From contig NZ_JAKKDU010000012.1 of assembly GCF_021728535.1 (NCBI RefSeq), positions 1 to 64,000 on the forward strand: DNA of 64,000 nt. The letters are read 5' to 3'. The translations under genes were made by a program, and so were the position numbers. Position 1 is the stretch's first letter, and each line of letters begins with the position of its first letter. This document shows positions 26,251 to 38,497 of the stretch, in pieces. The notes under the pieces are model-generated. The model did not search any database. It had not been told where the DNA came from and saw only the letters and a program-made list of their open reading frames with translations. Origin of the DNA: Wocania arenilitoris. Its GTDB lineage: Bacteria; Bacteroidota; Bacteroidia; Flavobacteriales; Flavobacteriaceae.

Positions 26251-27576
26251 TTAGCCTAGAATTACGTCCTCAATTTGTTCATTCATAGAAATCCCTAAAG
26301 CCTTCAATTCTTTTAATATTGGAGCATAAATAGATTTCTTAATTGGAATATGTACTCCAGTATCTGTAATTTTTTCTTCTAGAATTAATTTAACACCAAT
26401 AGCTGCTGGCAAAGCTACAGTTCTGGCTATAGATGTATAATCTTTATTTCCATAATCTAATAACCTAGAAACTATGGTTTCTTTATCACCATTGGATTTA
26501 GTAATCTTAAATATATGCTGCATAATCACCATATCTCTTTCTGTCTTCCCTAGCATCATTTTTTCTACCATCAAATCAGACACTAAGTCAAAAGCTGATC
26601 CTTTTTCTAAATGTACTGGAGTTGTATCTAAAACCCCTAACCATTCTATAGCTTTTAGCCCAGAATTACTATCATCAATTTTAAATTTATCTTTTATTTC
26701 CTGCTTTAAACTTTTCACATCAAACCCATTTAGATTGGCGGTTATTTCTGCAAAGGTTTTTCCTTTTAAATTCAATTTGGCATAAGTTGTAAGTTTTAGT
26801 TCTTTTAACAAATCTAAAGCTTCACACCAATTTTTATACCTAAACGTGCCTCTATACATTGTTTTCACTTCAGGAATGTCGTAAATAGATATATACTCTA
26901 AAGAATCACGATTTGGATAAACCTCCATATTACCTATATTTGGAAAGTTTATTTTCAATGGATTTTTAAACAAACCTGAAGTTTCAATTTTAACTACTTT
27001 CCCGTTTTTAAGAAATTGGGCATCATTGTTACTTGCCATTACAACCCCTTTAGGCGACCAAGAAAATTTGTATTTAAACGGATTATTACTTGCTTCAGGA
27101 GCACACAAAGCTCCACAAAGCGAATAGAATTCATTAACACTACCACCTTCGCCATGAACCCTATCAATTATTTCCATAGCGGTCATATGATCAAATCCAG
27201 GGTCAACACCCAATTCATTTAATATAATTACTCCAGCTTCTTTAGCATCTTTATCTAAATCTTTCATTTCTTTAGAGACATAAGATGTAGTTAACATATT
27301 TGTTTTATTAAAAATACATCTTTTTGCTACCATAACATGGTGTATGTAAGGTAATAGGCTAACAACCAAATCATGATTAATAATCAAATCATTCAAGATA
27401 TCATCTTGACCAACACTCCATGCAACAGCACTCCCATTAGAGTAACCGTCTAAAACTTTTTCAGCCTTTTCTTTTGTCCTGCTTGCAAGTGTTACTTCAA
27501 CATTATTATCGAGCAAGTAATGCACAATAGGCTTAACTATCATACCTGCTCCCAATATCAATACTTTTTTTTTCAT
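26251..27576 (-). CDS. Saccharopine dehydrogenase-like oxidoreductase
   Basis: A protein of about 441 residues. It has an N-terminal Rossmann nucleotide site 'KVLILGAGMIVKPIVHYLL', then 'LASRTKEKAEKV' and the family sequence 'ILNELGVDPGFDHMTAMEII', 'LCGALCAPEASNNPFKYKFS' and 'LLDYGNKDYTSIARTVALPAAIG'. These match the glutamate-forming saccharopine dehydrogenase (Lys9-like), which makes saccharopine from aminoadipate semialdehyde and glutamate. I start at the ATG at 27576. It lies 24 bases after uxaB on the same strand, so a role in the sugar-acid locus rather than in lysine metabolism is possible. Confidence 0.82.
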   Translation of the reverse strand: MKKKVLILGAGMIVKPIVHYLLDNNVEVTLASRTKEKAEKVLDGYSNGSAVAWSVGQDDILNDLIINHDLVVSLLPYIHHVMVAKRCIFNKTNMLTTSYVSKEMKDLDKDAKEAGVIILNELGVDPGFDHMTAMEIIDRVHGEGGSVNEFYSLCGALCAPEASNNPFKYKFSWSPKGVVMASNNDAQFLKNGKVVKIETSGLFKNPLKINFPNIGNMEVYPNRDSLEYISIYDIPEVKTMYRGTFRYKNWCEALDLLKELKLTTYAKLNLKGKTFAEITANLNGFDVKSLKQEIKDKFKIDDSNSGLKAIEWLGVLDTTPVHLEKGSAFDLVSDLMVEKMMLGKTERDMVIMQHIFKITKSNGDKETIVSRLLDYGNKDYTSIARTVALPAAIGVKLILEEKITDTGVHIPIKKSIYAPILKELKALGISMNEQIEDVILG

Positions 27577-27600
27577 CAATATAATTTCAATTTATTATTT

Positions 27601-29049
27601 CTACTTTATACTATTTCTTATTAAAGATTCAAGAGATTTGTGTATTCCATCATTTATGATATGTTCTAGGCCAGTAGTGACCGCTTTTTGAAGTCCATCA
27701 ACCTTTGTTAAATCCATTCCCCAAAATTCAACATTTCCAAGTGTAGCCTTAACTATTGTTGGAATATGTCCTTTATCCCATTGTAACTTAAAGAAATCCA
27801 AAACAGATTGAGTGTCTTTTAACAGAATAATTTCATTGTTTCTTTCGCCCTTATAGAATGCAATTAATGCCGATAACGAAAACAATAACCTATTAGGCAG
27901 TTCTCCATTTCGTTTAATATACTCAAGAATAGTGGGTAGTACTCTTGTTTTAAATTTAGAGATAGAATTCAACGATATACTCATTAATTCATGTTCTAGG
28001 TATGGGTTTAGAAAACGATCCAATACGTCATTTGCAAACTGAATGAGTTCAGCTTTTGGTAAATCCAGTGTTGGGCAAATCTCTTCAAAAATGGCCTCTT
28101 TTAAAAATTTGCCAACGACATGATCTTCTATTGACTCTCGAACCTTATCGATCCCATATAAATAAGCTACAGGAACAAGTGCTGTATGGGCACCATTCAA
28201 GACACGTACCTTTTGCGTTCTATAAGGTTCCATATTATCAGTAAAAATAATATTCAAACCACAAGTTTCTGCTGGAATTTCCTCTTTTATAGATTCTGGA
28301 CCTTCTATTACCCATAAATGAAACTGCTCCCCTTCAACTACCAAATTATCCTTATAACCCAATTCTGTTGTTATATTTTCTATGTTATCCTTTGGGTATC
28401 CAGGAACAATTCTATCTACCAATGTATTGCAAAAAATACTATTGGTCTCTATCCAATCTACGAAATCGAGTCCTAGATTCCAATCGCAGGCGTATTGCAA
28501 CACGATTTTCTTTAAGTTATCACCATTTCTATCAATAAGTTCACATGGGATAATAATCAATCCTTTGTCTGGAGCTCCATTAAAAGCTTGAAATCTTTTA
28601 TATAATAAAGCGGTTAATTTTCCAGGAAAACTTTCTTGAGGAGCATCGTCCAATTTATCGTTTGCATTATAAGCTATTCCAGCCTCAGTAGTATTGGATA
28701 TCACAAAACGAAGGTCTGGGTTTTCGGCAAGTAACAAATAAGCATTATAATCTTGATATGGATTAATACCTCTTTGGATACAATCTATAATTTCATGTTC
28801 GCTAATAGCCCTTCCATTTTTAAGTCCATAAAGACACAATGTATATAATCCTTCCTGATTGTTTAAAGGTTCTATCGATCCTTGCTTTGTGGGTTTTACT
28901 ACTACTACTCCAGAATCAAAATTTGCTTTATGATTCATTTCATTAATCATCCAATTTGCAAAACCTCTTAAAAAATTCCCTGAGCCAAATTGTAAAACTC
29001 TTTCTGTATAAGGTTTAGTAGATGGTATGCTTCTATTTAATAAATTCAT
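27601..29049 (-). CDS. uxaB: Tagaturonate reductase (altronate oxidoreductase)
   Basis: It reduces D-tagaturonate, formed from galacturonate by UxaC or from L-galactonate, to D-altronate with NADH. The N-terminal Rossmann motif is 'ERVLQFGSGNFLRGFANWMI'; other signatures are 'ISNTTEAGI', 'IIIPCELIDRNGDNL', 'DRIVPGYP' and 'VRVLNGAHTALVPVAYLYG'. I choose the ATG at 29049 (MNLLNRSIPSTK), giving 482 residues, because an upstream ATG at 29076 lies in the terminal repeat of a MITE-like element. If the MITE ATG is used, nine residues (MSSINNISK) are added. Altronate dehydratase is not in the window. Confidence 0.9.
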   Translation of the reverse strand: MNLLNRSIPSTKPYTERVLQFGSGNFLRGFANWMINEMNHKANFDSGVVVVKPTKQGSIEPLNNQEGLYTLCLYGLKNGRAISEHEIIDCIQRGINPYQDYNAYLLLAENPDLRFVISNTTEAGIAYNANDKLDDAPQESFPGKLTALLYKRFQAFNGAPDKGLIIIPCELIDRNGDNLKKIVLQYACDWNLGLDFVDWIETNSIFCNTLVDRIVPGYPKDNIENITTELGYKDNLVVEGEQFHLWVIEGPESIKEEIPAETCGLNIIFTDNMEPYRTQKVRVLNGAHTALVPVAYLYGIDKVRESIEDHVVGKFLKEAIFEEICPTLDLPKAELIQFANDVLDRFLNPYLEHELMSISLNSISKFKTRVLPTILEYIKRNGELPNRLLFSLSALIAFYKGERNNEIILLKDTQSVLDFFKLQWDKGHIPTIVKATLGNVEFWGMDLTKVDGLQKAVTTGLEHIINDGIHKSLESLIRNSIK

Positions 29050-29068
29050 TTTTGAAATATTATTTATT

Positions 29069-29230
29069 GAACTCATCTTGACTTTTTCTATTTCCTGAAA
29101 AATGGTCTAAATTCCTTCATATTTTGTTGCTTTTTTCGTCCGTAGCAATGCTATGTTTTTATAAAAATGCCTAATCTGAAGAAATTTTGTATCCTTTTAG
29201 GTGTAAAAACAAAAAGTCAAGAATGAGTTT
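29069..29230. mobile_element. MITE-like element, palindromic over its whole length
   Basis: The ends GAACTCATCTTGACTTTTT (29069-29087) and, on the other strand, AAACTCATTCTTGACTTTTT (from 29230) match almost fully. Inner segments pair too: AAATTCCTTCATATT against AAATTTCTTCAGATT, up to a central CGTAGCAATGCTATG at the exact midpoint. No coding sequence is inside. It fills the gap between uxaB and the dehydrogenase gene and reaches within two bases of the latter's stop. Single ends of the same repeat lie at 641-667 and 50757-50781. Confidence 0.75.
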
Positions 29231-29231
29231 A

Positions 29232-30239
29232 TTAAAAATCTACAGTAGCTTTTATAACGCCTGTTTCTGGTTTTAACCAACTGTCAAAATGGTCTATCAT
29301 TTCTGTAAATGAAACATTGTGAGTAATAAACGAATCTGTTGGAAATTGATCCAACACACCAATAACATACTCAAAATCTTCAACAGTGGCATTACGACTA
29401 CACATTAAGGTCATTTCCTTTGCATGTATTTTAGGATGAGTATAGGTCAATTCTCCTTTAGATAGACCTACTAACACAAATCGGCCTCCATGAGACATAT
29501 AATCAGGGCATGCCTGTAATGCAAACTTATTCCCTGAAGCATCAAACACCGCCGTACATAAATCGCCATTAGTTATCTCAGAAACCTCATTAACTGCATT
29601 TTCTCCTGCCTCAACAATATATTCAACTCCTATTTTCTCTTTAGCATATTCCAACCGTTGCTTATTCATATCAATAGCAATAACTTTTGCACCTGCAATT
29701 TGTGCTAACTTCATAATACCTATTCCTATGGGGCCACACCCCACTACAGCTAAGGTCTCCCCTACTTTTATACCTGCCCTTCTTATAGCATGTGCCCCAA
29801 TAGCTAAGGGTTCTACTATAGCCATCTGGTTGTCTGACAAATTATTAGCTGGTAACAGGATATTGGATGGTACAGTAATTTGTTCTTGCATACCTCCATC
29901 TCCATGCACACCTAAAACCGTTATATTTGTACAGCAATTAGTTTTTCCACTTTTACAGGCAATACATTTGCCACAACTCACGTAAGGCATTACAACGACT
30001 TTATCTCCTTTTTTAATACCCTTGGGGTTTTTACCTATTTCTAAAACTTCAGATGCCAATTCGTGTCCCAAAATTCTAGGATATGTAAAAAACGCTTGGT
30101 TACCGGCATAGGCATGTAAATCTGTACCGCAGATGCCGACTTTTTTAATCTGCAACAATGCTTCGTTTTCGTTTCTGGTTGGTATTGCTTTTTCTTTTAA
30201 GACAAATTTACCTGGCTTTTCACAAACTATATACTTCAT
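29232..30239 (-). CDS. Zinc alcohol dehydrogenase, RspB/LgoD-like (possible L-galactonate 5-dehydrogenase)
   Basis: A 335-residue medium-chain dehydrogenase. Catalytic zinc ligands are visible in 'GICGTDLHAY' and 'LGHELASEV', the structural zinc Cys cluster in 'CGKCIACKSGKTNCC', and the NAD site in 'LAVVGCGPIGIGIMKLA'. 'VLGVHGDGGMQEQ' is like the RspB/LgoD subgroup. LgoD oxidises L-galactonate to D-tagaturonate, the substrate of the neighbouring uxaB product; the functional call rests on that neighbourhood. Related threonine, sorbitol and L-idonate dehydrogenases remain possible. Confidence 0.7.
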   Translation of the reverse strand: MKYIVCEKPGKFVLKEKAIPTRNENEALLQIKKVGICGTDLHAYAGNQAFFTYPRILGHELASEVLEIGKNPKGIKKGDKVVVMPYVSCGKCIACKSGKTNCCTNITVLGVHGDGGMQEQITVPSNILLPANNLSDNQMAIVEPLAIGAHAIRRAGIKVGETLAVVGCGPIGIGIMKLAQIAGAKVIAIDMNKQRLEYAKEKIGVEYIVEAGENAVNEVSEITNGDLCTAVFDASGNKFALQACPDYMSHGGRFVLVGLSKGELTYTHPKIHAKEMTLMCSRNATVEDFEYVIGVLDQFPTDSFITHNVSFTEMIDHFDSWLKPETGVIKATVDF

Positions 30240-30282
30240 TTAAGTCTATTTATTATTTTATATAATTTAACATAAAGAGTGC

Positions 30283-33420
<3,138 letters not shown>

Positions 33421-33544
33421 TCATTAAATCATACCGATATTTAATAAGCTTTAAGTATCTTAAAAACTGTAGTAGCTATTTAGGGCACAATATAAGTAAT
33501 ATACGCTGTAAATTAAATATTTTTTCATACTTAAATAATATTTT

Positions 33545-33552
33545 TATATTTG
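33545..33552 (+). promoter_or_regulatory. -7 box upstream of the propeller gene
   Basis: TATATTTG, an exact TAnnTTTG match, lies in the divergent region and predicts a transcript starting about 88 bases before the ATG at 33647. Confidence 0.45.
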
Positions 33553-33646
33553 AAACTCTGTTGGCTGCGAAAGAATAAATTAACTATTTATTACATTCTT
33601 GCTTTTATGATTGCAGTACCTTGTAGTTTCATATAAATTAATAAAA

Positions 33647-35311
33647 ATGAAGTTAATATTTAAATTATTCCCTGTTTTAATATTTGGCATAATACATATT
33701 GGGGCCATTGCCCAAATCAAAGAAAGAGAACGTCCAAAATCATGGGATAGTTTAGTATTTGGCGGACGATTTATGGATCGTTTCCTGCCCATACCAGTTC
33801 AAGGAACTTTAACTTATGATACCTGGGGTGCTAAAGATGTAATTCCAAGGTATATAAATAATGGTATAGAAGACAGTATTAATTCCTATTGGGGAGGAAA
33901 GGCCGTATTAGGAAAGGATAGCAAATATCACCTTTTTGTCTGTGGATGGTCAGAAAATTCACCGAAAGGACACATGTATTGGAGTAAATCCACTGTTTTT
34001 CATACTGTATCAGAAAACTCATTTGGCCCCTATAAAATAAAGGATACTATTGGACATGGACACAACCCTGAAGTTTTTCAACTTAAAGACGGGAGGTATA
34101 TGATTTATGTTATTGATGGTCATTACATTTCCAATTCTCTTGATGGTCCTTGGGAATATGGAAAGTTTGAATTTGACAATCGTGATCGAAAAATAATAGA
34201 AGGACTTAGTAATTTATCGTTTGCCAAAAGAGAAGATGGTTCAATTATTATGGTGTGCCGAGGTGGAGGCATTTGGTTTAGTAAAACTGGTATATCACCC
34301 TATAATCAAGTTACAGAAACAAGGGTTTACCCTCCTGTTGAAGGAGAGTTTGAAGATCCAGTAATTTGGAAAACTAACGTTCAATACCATATGATAGTAA
34401 ACGATTGGTTAGGAAGAATCGCCTTTAGTTTACGATCGAAGGATGGCGTAAATTGGAAAGTAGATCCAGGTGAAGCTTATGCGCCTGGTATTAGCAATTA
34501 TGAAGATGGTACCCAAGAAAAATGGTTTAAATATGAAAGAATTAAAATGTTACAAGATAAATATGGCAGAGCTACGCAGGCACATTTCGCCGTTATAGAC
34601 ACTGTTAAGTGGAATGATTTACAGAACGACAACCACAGCTCTAAACACATTATAATCCCACTAACCAAAGGAAAATTAGCCACCATATTAAATAAAAAGA
34701 AAATTACAGCTAAAACAAAAACCATCACAGTTAAAATTGAAGCTGAAAATGATTTTAACCCACACACCGATATTGATTTTAATTCTTTAAAATTTGGAGC
34801 TACAGAACAGGTAAACTTTGGCAGAGGTTCTAAAGTGGTAAAAACCGAAAAATTCGGAAACGACATCATCATTACCTTTGAAGGTAAGGGTAACGGTCTT
34901 ACCAATGACAATTTTGTCGCTAAAATAATAGGTAAAACCACAGACAATAAGCTTTTATTTTCCTACGCCCGTCTGCCCGAAATAAATTATATTGAACCCA
35001 TTCTGTCTGCAAGGATGCCAAAAATAACAAAAAGCGCAGAAGGTTATGACATAAGTGTTGAAATTGAAAATTTTGGGCAGGTAGACTCTCAAATTTCAAA
35101 ATTGAAGTTGGTCTACCTAGACAATAACATTGAAACATTTTTGGTATCTGCCAAAGTTCCTAAATTAAAACCCTTTGAAAAAACAATCATACACTTAAAA
35201 TATAAAGGTAAAATGTTTATAGGGAAAGAAACACTTCCTCTTAAGGTAATAATAAACCCTAAAAACAAAGTTCCATCAATATTACATAGTAATATTTCAC
35301 TTTCGGAATAA
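33647..35311 (+). CDS. Secreted beta-propeller glycosidase-like protein with CARDB-like C-terminus
   Basis: A protein of about 554 residues with a signal peptide (MKLIFKLFPVLIFGIIHIGA). The start at 33647 is preferred over an upstream in-frame TTG. The middle has blade-like repeats: 'KYHLFVCGWSENSPKGHMYW', 'GHGHNPEVFQLKDGRYMIYV', 'EGEFEDPVIWKTNVQYHMIV' and 'RIAFSLRSKDGVNWKV'. The 'H.PEV' and 'EDPVI' patterns are those of five-bladed propeller glycosidases (GH43/GH32/GH117-like). I cannot assign a CAZy family. The last ~110 residues look like a CARDB-type beta-sandwich ('ISVEIENFGQVDSQISKLKL'). The neighbouring GH2 and phosphodiesterase genes suggest action on a sulphated or substituted galactan. 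Confidence 0.65.
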   Translation: MKLIFKLFPVLIFGIIHIGAIAQIKERERPKSWDSLVFGGRFMDRFLPIPVQGTLTYDTWGAKDVIPRYINNGIEDSINSYWGGKAVLGKDSKYHLFVCGWSENSPKGHMYWSKSTVFHTVSENSFGPYKIKDTIGHGHNPEVFQLKDGRYMIYVIDGHYISNSLDGPWEYGKFEFDNRDRKIIEGLSNLSFAKREDGSIIMVCRGGGIWFSKTGISPYNQVTETRVYPPVEGEFEDPVIWKTNVQYHMIVNDWLGRIAFSLRSKDGVNWKVDPGEAYAPGISNYEDGTQEKWFKYERIKMLQDKYGRATQAHFAVIDTVKWNDLQNDNHSSKHIIIPLTKGKLATILNKKKITAKTKTITVKIEAENDFNPHTDIDFNSLKFGATEQVNFGRGSKVVKTEKFGNDIIITFEGKGNGLTNDNFVAKIIGKTTDNKLLFSYARLPEINYIEPILSARMPKITKSAEGYDISVEIENFGQVDSQISKLKLVYLDNNIETFLVSAKVPKLKPFEKTIIHLKYKGKMFIGKETLPLKVIINPKNKVPSILHSNISLSE

Positions 35312-35340
35312 CAGATTTAATAACACCTTAAAAACATACT

Positions 35341-36246
35341 ATGAATTTAAATCAAAAATACCTTAGCCTATTACTCCTTATCTTTTCGATAGCAAGTTTC
35401 AGTCAGAATAAAAAAGTCCTTTTAATTGGAATTGACGGACTTCAATATAGCGAAATTGAAAAGGCCAAAACATCTAATATTGATGAATTTATTATAAAGA
35501 GAGGCTTTGCTGGTGGGATAAAGGGAGAAGCATCGGAACAGGCAACTTCAAGTGGACCGGGATGGATTACATTGCTAACAGGTGTGTGGAACGACCAACA
35601 TGGTATAACTAGTAATGATGGTAGCAAGTTAAGTAAAGCACCAAGTATATTTAGCTTTATTAAAGACCACAATAAAGATGCAAACCTAGTAAGCATAAGT
35701 ACTTGGAAAGAAATTAATTTAATTTTAAAAAACGATCTGTACAAAACAAATTTTGCCACAGTTGGAGGAACCGATTTTTTATCGACCGAATTAATGGTCA
35801 ATCAAATTACAGATTACGCTCCAGATTTTAGCTTTGTACATCTTGACGATGTAGACCATATTGGGCACTCATATGGCTTTGGAAATGCTTATACTGAAGT
35901 TGTTGAATATATTGATTCTTTAGTCGGCGATATTATGAAGGCTGTAAGCCTTCGTAGAAAAAAACATCACGAAGATTGGCTAGTAATTATCGTTACCGAT
36001 CATGGTAGGGACAGTAAAGGGTTTTCACATGGCGAGCAAAAAGTGAACCAGAAAACAATTTTTATTGGGATGAACAAAGAAGGAAATGATTATTTTATGA
36101 ATAGCGATGATGGCAAAACTCTAAAGACCTTAAAAGAAGTAGAAGCCCTAATTCCACAAACTGCTGTGGTTCCCACAATTTTAAAACATTTGGGTGTCCC
36201 TATCAATCCCAACTGGAAATTAGACGGAAAGCCATTAATTGATTAA
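35341..36246 (+). CDS. Alkaline phosphatase-superfamily phosphodiesterase/nucleotide pyrophosphatase-like
   Basis: A 301-residue exported protein (signal peptide LSLLLLIFSIASFS). Metal and nucleophile sites of the superfamily are visible: 'KVLLIGIDGLQ', a Ser/Thr region 'QATSSGPGWITLLTGV', 'HLDDVDHIGHSYG' and 'IIVTDHGRDSKGFSHGEQ'. These group it with type I phosphodiesterases and related metallo-hydrolases rather than with formylglycine sulfatases, since there is no C-x-P-x-R motif. It follows the propeller gene by 30 bases. A dead tandem copy lies 135 bases downstream. Confidence 0.85.
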   Translation: MNLNQKYLSLLLLIFSIASFSQNKKVLLIGIDGLQYSEIEKAKTSNIDEFIIKRGFAGGIKGEASEQATSSGPGWITLLTGVWNDQHGITSNDGSKLSKAPSIFSFIKDHNKDANLVSISTWKEINLILKNDLYKTNFATVGGTDFLSTELMVNQITDYAPDFSFVHLDDVDHIGHSYGFGNAYTEVVEYIDSLVGDIMKAVSLRRKKHHEDWLVIIVTDHGRDSKGFSHGEQKVNQKTIFIGMNKEGNDYFMNSDDGKTLKTLKEVEALIPQTAVVPTILKHLGVPINPNWKLDGKPLID

Positions 36247-36380
36247 CCCTTTATTGTATTTCTGCATTTCTTGGGTTATAATCTCATAACCTTAGAATGA
36301 ATACATGATAGGGCAAAAAAAATCTGCATACCATATCTGCGCAGCTATTTCGTTTATAACGAAACAAATATGGTTGCAAA

Positions 36381-36592
36381 ACAGCTAAAATAGAGTTTAG
36401 CCAAAACACCTAATATTGATGAATTCATTATAAAAAGAGACTTTCACTGGTCAGATTAAACGGCAAAGTCGTTCAAGTGGCTTAGGTTGGATTACACTGC
36501 TAACAGTCGTGTGGAACGACTAACATGTCAAACAAGTAACGCTGGCAGTAAATTAAACAAAGTACCAAGTGTTTTTAGTTTCATAAAAGGGC
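36381..36592 (+). pseudogene. Decayed tandem copy of the phosphodiesterase gene (fragment)
   Basis: The bases follow 35452-35666 of the intact gene closely: CCAAAACACCTAATATTGAT against CCAAAACATCTAATATTGAT, then GGATTACACTGCTAACA and GTGTGGAACGAC, and AGTACCAAGTGTTTTTAG. Stops, a deletion of about 18 bases in the middle, and loss of both ends make it non-coding. The rest of the 36247-36730 gap shows only a small hairpin (TTTCGTT-TAT-AACGAAA) near 36348 and no gene. Confidence 0.8.
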
Positions 36593-36730
36593 AAGTTCAG
36601 TAAAAATATTTGAAATTGGTAAACTGTCCAAAAGAAACAAAAGGTAAATATTAATCATTTCATTACCGGACAAACTATTATTACAATTAGGCCTTGGCAT
36701 GTTGGAATTTTTAAAAAGAGTCCTTATATA

Positions 36731-38419
36731 TTATCCATTATTCACGTTTAATAATTCTTCAATTTGTCCCAAAAGATCATTTGGCTCAAAAGGTTTAAAT
36801 ACAAAACCGTTCATCCCACTATGATAAATTTTATTTTTAACTTCCATAAATACAGATGCTGATAAGGCTAAAATTGGAATGTTGGTATTAAACGCTCTTA
36901 TTTTTTGTGATGCTAAATAACCATCCATTACAGGCATTTGAATATCCATCAACACCAAATCATAATTATTTTCACTAACCTTATTTACAGCCTGTAACCC
37001 ATCACACGCCACATCAACATTTAAATTTGCCTTTTCCAATATTTGCTTGCCAACCATTACATTTATTTCGTTATCTTCTACAAGCAAGATATGTTGTTTC
37101 TTAAAATCGTATTTACGGTTTTGTTTGTGTTCATTCTCTTTAGACTCATCTTCAGAAACAATATCTAAATCCAGTTCAAAATAAAATCTGCTTCCCACAC
37201 CCACTTCGCTTTCTAATTGAATTTGAGACCCCATGGTTTCAACTATACTTTTCACTATTGGCAAACCTAACCCCGTACCTCCATATAATCTATTAGTATT
37301 TTGAGAGGCTTGTGTAAAAGCTTCCCAAATTTTATCTTGAGCCTCTGACTCTATACCAATACCTGTATCTATTATTTCTGTTAATAATCTTATCTTTGAC
37401 TTACTTTGTGATAGTTTATCAATACGCAACGTTACGCTGCCTTGTTCGGTAAACTTAACAGCATTAGAAACTAAATTGTTTAATATTTGATTGAACCTTA
37501 TAATGTCCAACCAAACTAATGGCAACTTTTTTTCAATTTCTAAGTTAAAACTTATCCCTTTCCTTAAACATATGGCCTCATGTATTTTTTTAATTTGCTT
37601 TACAGATATAACTATGTCTGTAGAAATAGGATCCAAATCAATATTTGAAGACTCCATTTTACTAAAATCCAATACATTATTAATAAGATTCAATAATATT
37701 TTGCCCGAATAATTTAATGCCTCAATATTTTCCCTTTGATCCGGGCGTGGATTAGAAACCCCTAAAATATGTGATAGTCCTATTACGGCATTTAATGGCG
37801 TCCGAATTTCATGGCTCATAGTACTCAGAAACCTTGATTTCGAATTTGATGCTTCTATAGCTTCTTCCCTTTTATGATATAGCTTTTGATAATATCTTAT
37901 GTTTAAAAATGAGAAATGAAGAAGCTCGTAACCTATCAAAATTATGGTACTTAAAATAGAAATGGGGTAAACAAAACTAGATGCTATATTAACATCCACT
38001 TTAGTCACAGTAAATAAGTTAAAGTTGGTAGCATAAAGCCCCACCCAAAACACAACTGATAGAATTGAAAATACGGTTATATATATTTTTTCTCTTCTAA
38101 AGGAAAACATTAAAAATGGTAGCCCCATCGCAAAAATCAATATAAATTCTACGCTCCCAGGCTTTCCTACAAAAGATGATGTAACTGATACCCCAAAAAT
38201 AAAAGTCATCATATATAATATTCTGGCTATGGTAATTTGCTTTTTTGCTAATAAAGCAGAAATAATAAAAATTAATACCATTACACCGATGTAATTGGAT
38301 AATTGTAACATTCCTATTTTGTAGACAACGAAGCACCAAATTAATGCTAAAATGGCAGTAAACAACGAAATGGCTGAAACTAGCTTAATACGTCTCTGGG
38401 AGAACTCAGAATCTGACAT
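36731..38419 (-). CDS. Hybrid sensor histidine kinase with multi-pass membrane sensor
   Basis: A protein of about 562 residues starting at the ATG at 38419; a TTG four codons upstream is also in frame. Five or six membrane helices fill residues 15-170, with no large external loop. HisKA carries H203 ('LSTMSHEIRTPLNAVIGLSH'), HATPase has 'NLVSNAVKFTEQG', 'DTGIGI' and 'GTGLGLPIV', and a receiver domain has D492 ('LVLMDIQMPVMDG') and 'GFVFKPFEPNDL'. There is no output domain, so it should pass phosphate to another protein or end the relay. It may sense a membrane signal related to the adjoining carbohydrate genes; this is inference. Confidence 0.9.
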   Translation of the reverse strand: MSDSEFSQRRIKLVSAISLFTAILALIWCFVVYKIGMLQLSNYIGVMVLIFIISALLAKKQITIARILYMMTFIFGVSVTSSFVGKPGSVEFILIFAMGLPFLMFSFRREKIYITVFSILSVVFWVGLYATNFNLFTVTKVDVNIASSFVYPISILSTIILIGYELLHFSFLNIRYYQKLYHKREEAIEASNSKSRFLSTMSHEIRTPLNAVIGLSHILGVSNPRPDQRENIEALNYSGKILLNLINNVLDFSKMESSNIDLDPISTDIVISVKQIKKIHEAICLRKGISFNLEIEKKLPLVWLDIIRFNQILNNLVSNAVKFTEQGSVTLRIDKLSQSKSKIRLLTEIIDTGIGIESEAQDKIWEAFTQASQNTNRLYGGTGLGLPIVKSIVETMGSQIQLESEVGVGSRFYFELDLDIVSEDESKENEHKQNRKYDFKKQHILLVEDNEINVMVGKQILEKANLNVDVACDGLQAVNKVSENNYDLVLMDIQMPVMDGYLASQKIRAFNTNIPILALSASVFMEVKNKIYHSGMNGFVFKPFEPNDLLGQIEELLNVNNG

Positions 38420-38497
38420 AAATTTAATCAATTTGAGATAAATTTATACTTTTTTTATAATTTCTTTTGTTTTTCTTCTATTTATTTTTACCATATA

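Noticed and set aside
35341-36246. Sulfatase for algal polysaccharides
   Set aside because: The alkaline-phosphatase fold is present but there is no C/S-x-P-x-R formylglycine motif; the metal-site sequence fits phosphodiesterase or pyrophosphatase types.
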